Below, piece after piece: positions 40,831 through 52,600 of a DNA stretch of 64,000 nt (its first letter is position 1; each line of letters begins with the position of its first letter). Position numbers and translations under genes: made by a program. Source of the stretch: Romanomermis culicivorax (taxonomy: Eukaryota > Nematoda > Enoplea > Mermithida > Mermithidae); assembly GCA_963922205.1 (NCBI GenBank), contig CAWUHX010000237.1:62001-126000 (forward strand). The letters run 5' to 3'. The notes below the pieces were generated by a model, which saw only the letters and a list, made by a program, of their open reading frames with translations, was not told the DNA's origin and ran no database searches.

Positions 40831-43800
40831 TCACAACGATGTCAACGAACTGAGATTCATTTCTTGAAAAAATGAATGCCTACTCATCTTGTTTGCTTGT
40901 ACATTTTCGTCATTTTTACCAAAAAATGATTTTATCGAACGAGTATTTTTGGTCGCCGGATCGTTTTTGGCCTCGTCGGCCCTAAAAAAGTGAAAATGTC
41001 GAGCGGACGAGAGTTTTTCGTTAAAATTTCACTAACCAAGTGAATTTGACACCTTTCTTTTCCAATAATTCTTGAGTCGTCGCCCAACTAAATCGAACTA
41101 ATGTCGGATAGCCGAAAATCGGATGCAAGTTTTCGTCCATAAATTTTTTGGTTGTGGGATCTGGAAATTAAAATCGAAATGAAAAATACAAACTATAGTC
41201 TATTTTTTATAAAATCAGTACTGTCGTCAAAATCGGTACTGTCGTCAAAATCGTTTACATAGAGCTCTTTCTGTAAAATTTTTTACTCTAAAAATTGTTA
41301 CAGGTTAGGTAAGTGTGCTCACAAGTTTCCAGTCCTACACGATATATTGTTCATCAGCAAATCGTGAAAATCTGAAATGCTACTTGCTTTCCGCTTTCAT
41401 TATTTAGAAGCATTTCAAGAAAAACAGACTATAATAGTGAATTCGACTCAAAAGACAGTTTTTTAATCAGAATATTTATCATAAATCAAGATTTTGATTT
41501 GAAGAACATTTGTGGTCAAACTCGGCTCCAAAACTAGCAAGTGATATGAAAGTAAGAAAATCAAATTTCCAACCTGAAGGATAACCGGAACCCCAAATCG
41601 GATTCTTGTCTTCGTTTTCTGCTCTATCGGAAAATTCTTCGCATTTCCATTCGTCGATTATTTTGTCCCTAGTCACTTTAGCGCAAATGCTGGCCGCGCT
41701 AACCACCGGATATAACGAATCGGCTTTTTTCGAAACACAGAAATCGACCATCGGGAATCGAGTTTCCAATTTCTTCTGATAAGATTCCGGTTGACCAACC
41801 GTGTCTACGTAAACCTTGAAAAAAAGGTAAAAAACAAAGTAACTGACGTTTTTCAAGCACAATGATCAGCAGTTTCAATTTTTGATCATCGAACACAATG
41901 ACATTCGAATATTTTTGGCTTTAAAAATGAGCCGGGAGTCCTGCATTGTAGCATTTTGAGCTGACTTTTCCTTATAAAAAAGTTACGGTACTACAAAAAT
42001 ACTCAAAATTAGCATTTATAGTTTATTTTTTTCAAATGAGCCCTGGCGAGCAGAAAGAAGTGAATGCGAACGATGAACAACCTGGTTTTCATAGGTTTAT
42101 TGCCTGCTCACCGATTTCTACGGATTATTTTGTTTTTTAAGGCTCATTTGGAAAAGAATAGACTATAGAAAACCGTTTTCAGTAATTAATGATGTAGATA
42201 AAAACCGAAATTTCGTATTTCTAGGAAATTTCGGTTTTACGGAATTTCGGAAAACAAACAAATTCATTTACAAATAATACTTTTTCGATCTTGATTTCGT
42301 TTTCAAGACATAGTTTTACCAACTTCGTAGCCGTATCGTGTGATATTTCGTTCAAATTATATTTCGACCTAAAAATATACGCGAGCAAAATGTGACTTTT
42401 TGGAATTCAGCAAAAATATATGCCTGAATTTAAAAATATTATTCTCTAAGTCCACTATTCCAGTTGTAGAATAAATGAATGATTAAAAACCTTGCGCAGA
42501 TTCGACGGTTAGAAAATTGCTCGGCTGCGTGTGTTCGAATTTTTTCAAAAAATCCCTGGAAAGTTTGCTAAAATCCCGAATTTAAAAATTTTCTGGCGGA
42601 AAAAATCCGGAAATCAAAGATCTAAAATAATAAACAGAATGCCAGAAGTGTCGGAGAATAAAAGATTTAAAATCTGGAATGAAGAGTCGGAAATTTTCGG
42701 GAATCAAACTTTTACAATGTGAAATCGATAGACACCAGGATGACTAAATTCCAAAAACGGAAATTTAGAACGGAATGCAAATTCCGCATTAAAATTATGG
42801 ATGGAGAAAATTCAGAATGCAATTTTCTTTTAAAGAGGGGCGTGGGAGTAAGCCAATAAATAATGTAGGCACAAGCAAGGCCGTACCCAGAGGGAGGAAT
42901 GGGGAGGCACCACCTCTCCTTAGCAATGAAAATTTATCCAAAAACGACATAATTGCCGGAAATTGAGCAACAAAAAGAAACCAGAGGTCGCTGTTTCAGA
43001 TTCAAGTGAATCTATTGTAAGTTATTTGAACGAATACGACATTGGGAACTGTGTTGGAAAACGTACTGATAACGCATTAAGGCTCAAGTAAAACATGATC
43101 AAAAAAATTGCACCCAACTCGAACATACTACTCATGGCCGTGCGCAAGGGGGGGGGGGGCGGGGGGGCCGCCCCCCCCCCCCCATTGAGGCAGTAACTCT
43201 AAACCGAAAACATGCGTTTTGGTGGACTTTAAAAGGTCAAAATCTCAAAATTTTCCGGCGCTTCGCGCCGGTCATGGGTATAATTATAACTATATTCTAT
43301 CAGGCGCGGCCGTTAGCATATCTACTTCGACTTACTAATTAGTGATCAACAGTTTCTATCAATCAAGTTAGCTCGTTTCATTTTCTAATCGTTTACAGTC
43401 AATTATGTCGCCGAAAATAGAGATTTTTCATCAAGTCTCTCAATTTTTTTTCTCGATGATTGGAATTTTTTTAACGTTTGCAATCTGGACTTTTGCGTTT
43501 ATTGAAGGTGGAAATTGAAGACATTACTCTAGAACGCGATTTCAAAACATTTGTTCACGAATTATCTGATGGAGAGATTTATTTTTCAGCGTTTTAGAAT
43601 ACAAAAACCCGAAAATTTTTCCGGCGCTGCGCGCCGGAATGGGAGGCAAATTACGCTTCATCAGTCTGATTTTAATTTATTTCCCAACGTTATGAAAGTT
43701 CATTTTCCAGCGTTTTAGAAAGTGAAAATCAAAAAATTTTTCCGGCGCTCGGCGCCGGACCATTCTATAGAACACCAATATATTCTTCATGAGCTCATTT

Positions 43801-46232
43801 TGACTAACATAACCAGAATTTTCTCAATTTTTTTCCTCATTTTTGCAGGTTTCTGACTACAAATACACAAAATTCTTGGGTATGCTCCTAAAATGCATAA
43901 AAAAGGATCCGTAGCCACATTATAAGCGTTTTTAAAAATGTGGAAAATTTTTGGAAAATGAGGAAAAAAATTTTGGGTCCGGTTCTCATGTGGAAAAAAT
44001 CTTAGAGGAAAAAAAACGGTGATGCACTCAGTATATCCGCGTAAGATCAACATTTTCTGGGGCTATTCAGTGAAAAAATCTAGTCCGCCCCCCCCCCCCC
44101 CCATGAAAAAATCCTGCGCACGGCCCTGATACTACTTGTTCTATTCAGAATTCTGCAAACACCACGGCGAGCGCCTTTGACAAGTCGTTTCAGTTCACAT
44201 CACAAAAAAATTTTTTGGCTTGACTGCATTGATTCGATTTTCGAAAATGATTTCTTTTTTAATACTCATTTTAGTACGTTAAGTAAAATGATACTTTTTA
44301 AAATTTTTGAAAATCTGCCCCCTCCTTGGACAAATCCTGGGTACGGTACTGGGCACAAGCACACATGTTACGGGGCCCCGAGGTCTAGGGTGGTTGGGTG
44401 ACTTTTTGGGGCCGGGAGTCAGCGATTGCCGAAATTTTAGGGGGCGGGATCTTTGAAGGAAAAAAATCAATTTTTTCCCTAAGAAAGTCCAAAAAACGCT
44501 TCGAAAAATAAAAGTTTTTGTTCTAAAAAACCGTAATGTATTCATGGCGCGAAGCGCCGAGAAACTTGACGTTTTTGACCACATTTTCCAGTATTTTTCC
44601 GACCAAAAGTATGGAGGTCCCTTGACTACCGTATGGCTAGCCATAGGATTGGAAAACATACATGTAATTGGGGGGAACTGCTATGGGAACTGAAATCTTC
44701 GGTCATATGGCTAGTCATTGGACGACCCCTTCCGCAGGATTTTCTAATCCTATGGCTAGGCATATGGTAGCCATAGGGACCCCCATACTTTTGGTCGGAA
44801 AAATTGTGAAAAATGTAAATTTTCGAACAAAAAATGAATAAAAATGTGAATTTTCCGGGCACTTTGCGCCATGAATACATTTTTCGGTCTTTTTAGAAAA
44901 AAATTACTATTTTTTTAACTATTTTTCGGTCTTGTTTCGTGTAAATATCGATTTTTTCGTGAGAGACCCCTCCCCCCCAAATTTTGGGACTGACATCCGA
45001 CCCAAAAAAAGTCGTCCGACTCCCCAGACTCCGGAGCTCCGTTACATGTATGTTGAAAAATCTTGGGGGGGGGTTGCCCAATGGCTAGCAATATGGCCGA
45101 CGATTTATGGGGATTCCTATAGCACTTCCCCCGATTACATGTATGGGCATACTATCATGTGTCCTCAACTGTTCTTTTTCTATGGTGTATGACCAAAGAC
45201 CACGCCTGACCCTTGATCATCCGTATATTAGCTAGTTAAATCTAAAAGATAGTAATCGTGTCCAGTTTCAAAGTCCTGGAAAACGTACTACGGAGCTCAT
45301 TCCAGTTTGACCACTCTATTCCGGAGTATTACGGAAGAGTGGCTAACGCCCGTGCATTCCAAAGTTCTATTTCATTTAAAAAAAAAATTTTCTATGCGGA
45401 TTTTGACCCGACCCAGAACATCGCATAATATTTTCGAGAAAAAGAATTAAATGTGAAAAAACACAATTGCTAACAACAAAAGACAAACATTTTTACCTCC
45501 TCAACATTGATGTCGATATGTAATAAGGTGACAAAATTTCCAAAATGTAAGCGAAATGTTGACAATGAGGCTCATTTTGCATCGAGTCGAAAATCGACCG
45601 TCGTTTTTCGTCGGTTAAAGTTTTCGAATCGGCGACGCACAGATTGTTAGCAAGATCAGTTTCTTTACCCGACAAACAGATGCCAGCTCCGTAGACCATT
45701 GGGCCTAGAAAAAATTTCAAGACACAAATTGAAAAGTCTTTCCAATTCGTAGTTTTCCAGTTTTTACTTAAAAATTTTTTGGTAACATACCGCCTGAAAT
45801 TAGGTTCGATAACTTTTCATTAGACTTTTTTTAAATTTAAAACTTTCGAATATAGTCTTCGGAAAACTTAACATAGCTTTCTATTTTGAAACTATAGTCT
45901 GTTTTTTTCTAAAAATGCTTGCAAATGATAATCAAAAGTGACATTTAATATTTTTACCATTTCCTGCTGAACAATCTGGTATGGTATTCAACTAATCCTT
46001 ACTATCTGTTAGTAAAAACTCCTATAATAAAATATTTTTGTAAACGACTTTGAGATCCGCACCTGTTCTTGTCATTTTTGAATATAGAATCATTTAAAAA
46101 ATAGACTTTACATAGTATGCACTTACCTAGGACAGGACCCCGACCAGCTTCGTCGATACCTACAATGCAAGTTTTGCCTCGAAATTGATCAATATTTGCG
46201 CTAACTATCGTTTGATTTTTATTAGCTGTCAT
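40831..46232 (-). CDS. RNASEH2A: Ribonuclease H2 subunit A (6 exons, 305 aa)
   Basis: Catalytic subunit of RNase H2, which cuts RNA in RNA:DNA hybrids and starts removal of single ribonucleotides from DNA; nuclear. Exons in coding order: 46232-46127, 45704-45497, 42368-42281, 41814-41574, 41160-41037, 40981-40831. All have GT-AG ends and matching phases, and the total is 918 bases including the TGA at 40831-40833. The four acidic catalytic residues are in place: Asp27 and Glu28 in [12 protein letters not shown], Asp138 in VYVDTVG, and Asp166 in [26 protein letters not shown] carries the Tyr that senses the ribonucleotide. Exon 5 has [20 protein letters not shown] and the C-terminus has a PIP-box-like IKSFFGK and ends SLTSL, as in animal orthologues. 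Intron 2 is 3.1 kb and holds two repeat elements. A possible trans-splice acceptor (ATTATTTAG) lies 21 bases before the ATG. Confidence 0.96.
43132..44130. mobile_element. Non-autonomous inverted-repeat element with G/C homopolymer ends and GGCGC hairpins
   Basis: The left end ATGGCCGTGCGCAA plus a G run (43148-43171, G-run then C-run) mirrors the right end, where a C run (44085-44102) precedes CATGAAAAAATCCTGCGCACGGCCCTG. The interior has three hairpins near 43256, 43622 and 43743 of the form CCGGCG-loop-CGCCGG after AAAATTTTTCC. A diverged copy of the interior lies at 62190-63110. No transposase. Confidence 0.7.
44585..45080. repeat. MITE-like repeat, family M, copy 1 (RNASEH2A intron 2)
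   Basis: CCGACCAAAAGTATGG at 44593 is mirrored by CCATACTTTTGGTCGG at 44785-44800. Between them are CATATGGCTAG and its complement and a TACATGTAA tract. Related copies occur at 51100-51490 and 53380-53800 in NADSYN1 introns, and share the trailing CCCCTCC..AATTTTGGGACTGA..AAAAAGTCG block. Confidence 0.65.
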
Positions 46233-46389
46233 TTTTAGTTGATATAGATGCTAAATAATGACGTCGAAAAGATTAATTTAGAGCAGAATAAAAAAATTGG
46301 TGAATTTATATTTAGTACACTGTTAATTTCAATAAACACGGCCTGTATTGACTTTCAAGAATAGTTAAAACACAATTCATATAAAAGAT

Positions 46390-46405
46390 CACTAGTTTAT
46401 TTTAT
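46390..46405 (-). terminator. Polyadenylation signal candidate for NADSYN1
   Basis: TTTATT on the plus strand gives AATAAA on the minus strand, about 235 bases past the NADSYN1 stop and ~160 bases before the RNASEH2A ATG. Confidence 0.4.
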
Positions 46406-46632
46406 GTACAATTTCAGGGAAACACACTCACGAATAGTGATCAGCAAGTAGACTTTGCATTATAATTGAGGAGTACAATATGCATCTATTCAAATCGGCT
46501 AACGAGAGGCGCAAAACCCACAAATTTGATCGAAAAACTACAGTAACCCATCCTTTGAAACATACTTGCAGATCATTTCCATCAATCAACATATACTATG
46601 TGTGGACAAAATTTTCGGCTAACGTAACAAGA

Positions 46633-49600
46633 TCACAATTTTCCTTGCTTGAATTTCTTATTTTCCATCAGGGATTTAGCCTGAAAATAGAACAAACGTA
46701 AACAAATTATACGTCACCCTAAATTAATTCCTACAAATTGATCAAAGGGTATTAAATTTCAAGTGAAATGGCTCTTTAAGGACATCTTTCTAGAAACTTT
46801 AGACTTCGCCTCTACCTGAAAATTTGACCATGTGGACTTGTCAGGAGTGAGAAAAAACATTTGACTGTTTTGGATGAATAGTGATTAACAGAGAAAACAA
46901 GAATTCGCGTTTCTCGTCATTTTTCAAATTAAATTTCAAATAATGGCAGTTTTCATTCACTTGGTCAAATTCAAGGCAAGACTATAAATTAGAAAAAAAA
47001 AGATTTTAAGTCAGAAAATTTTCCGACGACGTCATAAAATAATAAAGCAAAAAACGAAAACAAAAGAAAAAACAAATTTTATATAAGTTTTCGTATACAG
47101 AATAGCGAAAAATATGAAATTCTTACTTTCGATTCAATAAGTTTGAACTGCCACGGCCATTTAACATTGTACAAAAATTGTCGATGATCGTATCGATGAT
47201 CGTCCGGGCTATAACTTTCAGCGTAATAAGACGGCGTAATGACTGTCATTTTGTGCCTGTTCATTGAATACATGCGGAAAAATAATTCAACTTTTTCGGC
47301 GACCTGAAAAAAACGACTTAATTTTGTACAAAATGCAAAAGTAAATCCAAAAAAACCTGCAACGGAGTGTAACGATTGCTCCAAATGTGAACGAGTTTAC
47401 AAAAAATTGAGTATGGTCCGCAATTTCCCGGTTTGCGAAGTTTTCCAATGACGGAAAGTTCATCGTAAGTCATACCCATATCCGCCTAGTATAGTATAAA
47501 AATTTTAAGGTTTGATGACACTAGAAACATCGAAATTTTTGGAAAATGACTTTAAAAAATTTTCCCTCTATGGTAAGATTCTGAGTAAAGATTTTGATGA
47601 AAACCTTCTTGATAAAATGCCTTAAGAAATACATTAGTGCAAAGGAAAACTATCGAAATTTTAAAAACTGTACGGAAAAAACTTTTTTTCGCGGTGCCAT
47701 TCTAAATAAAACGTTAAAGATTTTGAAGGAAATTCCCTTCGCAAAATGTATTTTTGAAAGTCTAATAAAACTAGAAACTGAAAACATTTTTAAAAAATGG
47801 CTTGAAAATGTCTCCTTTCGTGGTACAATTCAGAAGAAGATGCCAAATCAAAAAATTTAATCACTATCTTACTTCGTCGCTTTGAACAACAACACCATTT
47901 TGCAAAGGTTCGAGTTCGGCGGAAGGCTCAAGATCAATGATTCTGAGGAAAACTTACATGGCTGAACCTTGAAGAAAAATTGTCGGAGTAAAAAACCAAA
48001 CTTTCTCAAAGCGGGAAGTTCGAATTCGACGTAGGAGTATTCGAGAAATTTCTTCAAGTCGTTCTTGCTCAAACCACCGATGGGATTAAAGTCGGCGGAT
48101 GAGCAATCATATTTCGTCATGTAACCTGTCAAACTAAAATGAAATGATTCAGATTTTAAGTCTGGTTTCAACATTTTTCACTGTATCGGTTATGAAAAAT
48201 ACGAACTAAAATGAAGAAAATCGCTCAACTATATAATAGAAGACTGTACTAAATATAATCGAATCCCTTGAATTTTCAATTCAAATTTCAACAAGATGTC
48301 ATACAAATTTCTGACAAACTTAAGACGATCACTGAAATCCGAAAATTCTACAAACGAAGTATTCTGAATCGAAAAGATTTCCAATTTGAGTGCGCAGAAA
48401 TTACAGACAAATGAATATTTAATATACGTTTCCCTCAAATTTCAAGAAAATAACTGAAATTGTAAATTCTTACGAAGGAAATATTAGCGAATCGAGCAAA
48501 TTTTCAATTCAAATTTTCATGAATATAAGACAAGTGAGTATTTTATGCATGTTCTTATCCAATTAAAAAAAACTAATATAAGAAATTTTTTCAAACGTAG
48601 TATTCACGAATCAAAATTCACAGAAATAAGACAAATGAGATTTTTTTACATTCCAAGGAAATTATGGCAACTAACAAAATATTTTTGAATCGAGCGAATT
48701 TTCAATGAAAATTCACATGAATTCTAGTCAACTGGACACTGCATTCGACGTTTCCTCTAATTTCAAGATAATCCCGGAATTTGAAAATTTTTATAAACAA
48801 GCAAATCTCAATCCAAAAATTCGAGGCACGAATTCATTTTCAATATCTCGAGAAAATCAAGGTGGTTTGTTGTTTTTTCAAACAAAATATGAAAAGTAGA
48901 GCAAATTATCAATAAAGGGAATCCGAGACAAATGAATGTTTCATATTCTCGAATTTCAAAAAATCATCGAAATTCGAAGTTTTGCAAACGAAATGTTCAA
49001 AGGTCGAGCAAATTATCAATGCCAAAATTGGAGACAAACGAATATGTTATGCAAATTTTTATCAGACTTCGAGAGATTTCGATTTCGAATTGTATGCAAC
49101 TTTTCTTCAAATTTTCCTCCATGAGCAAATTTCAGCACAAATTCATAGAAATTTACAAGAAAATTTTTCTGACGTTAAAAAAATCAGCGAAATTCGATTT
49201 CCTTTCCCAACCGAAAAATTATGAATCGGGGAAATTTTCAATCCGAATACATAGAAATTCTATAAAACTGAATATGCGTTGAATTTTTTTTCATCAACTG
49301 CAAGAAACTCACAAAATTCGAAATTTTTACCAAAATTAAAAATTTAAATTCAAATTCCAAATTTTATAAACAAAATACCTATCAAAAAATATAAATTGAA
49401 AAAAACAATTTAAATTCATAAAAATTCGAGACAACTGAATGCAAGAATTCCAAATTTTCACAAAATGATTCGAAAATCGGAACAAATTTTCAATTAAAAT
49501 TTACAGATATTCGAGACGACTGAATAATTCATGCAAATTTTTATCAGATTTCTGAAGATACTTGAAATCCAGAATTTTTGCAAATGAGATCTTTCATGCG

Positions 49601-52600
49601 TTGAGCGCATTTTTAAAGTTTATATAATTGAACCTCGAGACAACTGCAGTTCCTAAGAAACTTTTTTTCAAGTTCCAAAAGAATTCAATTTAAACATTTG
49701 ATGTAAATTTTTTCCGAATTTCAAGGATATCACTGCAATTCAAAATTATTGCGAAAGAAATATTTGCCAATTGAGCGATTTTAAAGCGAGATTACAACAA
49801 AATGATAAAACAACTGGAAACCACATTCAAATTTTTCTCAAGCTTCAAGAAAATTATCGGAATACATTATTTTCGTATGAACAAAATATCCGCGAACGGA
49901 GAAATTTTGAACTTAAATCCATAGAAATTGAATATAGCAAAGTATTTCGCAGGAAGTCTTCTTGAATTTTGGATAAAAATCTTGAATCGAGCATTTTTAA
50001 AAAACGAAAAATGTTCAAGGAGGTTCATTTTTGTATACCAAAAATACACATATCGAAAAAAATTTTGTCTCAAAAATGTTTACATATGTACCTCTCGTCC
50101 ACATTTGCAGATCCCAAAACCAACAACGAACTCCTTTTACTCCGCGACCATTGCGTTAATTGGGCAAAAAAATACGAAACCACCATCCTCAAACGAGCTT
50201 GTAAATTTTGTAAGGCCAAATTTTCGCGCGTTTCGCCACCGTGGCATCGGAATTTCGGTACGAAGCCGCACGCAGTTTTAAAAATTGTCAAAACGGCGTT
50301 CACGACTATGTCGATTTTGCACGAAACGTGATAACTACAATAGATTAGATGCTAAAATTCCGGTCTATAATTTTATTCGAATAACGGGTAAATTTTCGGT
50401 CAAAATATATCTAAAGGAAAAAAGTACCTCCCTATTTCGCCGGCCAACTTTTCGGCGCAATCTTTAGTTTTTTGAGACGAATTTTCCGTCCCTAAATAGC
50501 AAGTGACGAATAGACGATTGCACAATTCTTTAGGATTTTCTGGAACGTAGCGACTATCGCCCACTATAGCTCTAAGATCGTTAATGACTTCGTCGTCTGA
50601 AAATAAAAAACGAGGAAAACAACAATCGAAACAGTTTCAATTTCGAAAATCAGTTTTTTTGCAAGTGCAAGTCCACAGAAACCTCCCTTATAAAAAATCT
50701 CGTTGTACATCAGCCAGTCAAACCACAGTTTTCGGGTTTTGCTGATAAGACAGTCTATTTAAGCTAGTTGCTTACCTTCCAATATTTATAGCTAGAGTAT
50801 ACTGTAAATTCTTTGTAAACTACAGCTTTTTCATGTAAATTTTCACCTAGCATTTTCAAATTGAATAATCGCCTGATTCTTGAACTATAACGGTTAATTT
50901 CGATAATCGTGAGCACTTGAGAGATTTGAAATTTTCTGAAATGTCCCTGATTGATTGCTACAAAAGCATTGTTAATTGGTTATAAAGCTGATGGGAATCA
51001 AATTTTCCTAGTCGAGAAATATTCATGAAAAATACAAACATCAGAGGCTTTACGTTGAGCTATATCAACCGACCTGTGATCTTCCAACATGAACGAAATA
51101 CTAACATTACACATGTAACTGGAGGAGAAGTGCTGTAGGACTCCCCCCTCCCAGGAATCTTCGGCCATATGGCCAGCTATTGGGCGATCTCCCCCTTCCA
51201 GATTTTTCAATCCTGTGGCCAGCCATTATGGTAATCATAGGGACACCCATACTTTTGGTTGAAAAAATACTAAAAAATGTCAATTTTCAAGCAAAAAATG
51301 ATCAAAAATGTATATTTTCTCGGCGCTACATTTTTTAGTTTTTTAGACAAAAATTACTTTTTTGAACCGTTTTTCGGATTTTCTTGGTGAAAAAAATCAA
51401 TTTTTTTCCTTCAGAGACCCCTCCGCCTAAAATGTTGGGAATCAGTGACCCCCGACCTCAAAAAAGTCGGCCTACCCCCCCAGCGTTCAGGACCCCGTTA
51501 CATGGATGACTAACATCATACGATATTAACGACCAAACGTTTCCAATGTGAGTTCTGAAATGGTACATGAAATAGTGCATTCGATAGCTCATAGTAAATG
51601 GAGTAATGTTATACCGACCGTTTTTTCCGTAGTCTCCTTTACACAGAAAATTGCAAAGATATAAACATGTAACTAGTCCCATACATTCACCGAAATTCAG
51701 AACTGCGTATTCTAGACACTACTACTGATCGATGATTAGTCACTTGATAAGTCACAGTAGTTAAGATGTTCTACAGAACGTATTTTTTCCAATTAAACAA
51801 GCTTCGGTGGTTGCAGAGATGGGGCGTAGGCAAAGTTTTCGCTATTTACCACACAGTCGTGCAAATTTTAGTGTAAGGCCCACGGCTAGTGTAACAACAC
51901 CCCATTTGCTGTGCCTTATCGAGCGCACTATGGAACGTAAATTTCAGAATTTACGCTTCAAAACGTTTCATCGTGAATAATTTTACTATAGACCTCAAAA
52001 CGCCAAAATTTCAAATCTGCTTTGGTTACTGGGAAGTATTGCATTTAGGAGGGCCGTTTTTGGTCTCGGCCGCCCTGCACAACGAGCAAACTTTTTGTCG
52101 CTTCTTACCTCCGTCTTTAACGCTTTGGCATATAAGTCGACACATGGAATAAACTACGCACGCTGTACTTGCGCTATCTCGTCCGCCGCTCAACGGCAAG
52201 AAAAATCCTCCCAAATTGCTCCGTTTCAAAATATCCCAAAGCCAACAGGCCGGCCCTAAACTGTTTCGACAAAAAATTATTTAAAATTAAAACTGTGAAG
52301 TCTAAGGTGGTCCAAAAGTTACAATTTTGTAAAATTTTCAACTTGTTTAATTGAGAGTTGCAGGATAATCCATGTTTAGGAACAATAAACATCATAAGCG
52401 GCGTTTTAAATTCGAATTGATTGTTTAGCTGTATTTTCGATAGAATTTGTAGATTTTGCTGGAATCTGTAAAAAAAATCCGTGAAAAGTCAGTGATTTAT
52501 ATTTATCCCTGACCAATCGCTCTTGTGTAAACTTCGAACTTGCATGAAATTTTGAAACAGGAATGTTGCTGTCAAACGTAAGAGGCGGGGACCTCATATC

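Larger units (their letters stand above)
42369..45496 (-). other. RNASEH2A intron 2, loaded with two repeat elements
   Basis: Clean GTAAAA donor and TTTTTAG acceptor. It contains the inverted-repeat element at about 43132-44130 and the palindromic MITE-like unit at about 44585-45080. The rest is AT-rich without a gene. Confidence 0.8.

Noticed and set aside
48225..50331. Several 60-120-codon frames in the NADSYN1 intron, including plus-strand 48932-49282
   Set aside because: They follow the minisatellite unit and antisense exon sequence, with no independent support.
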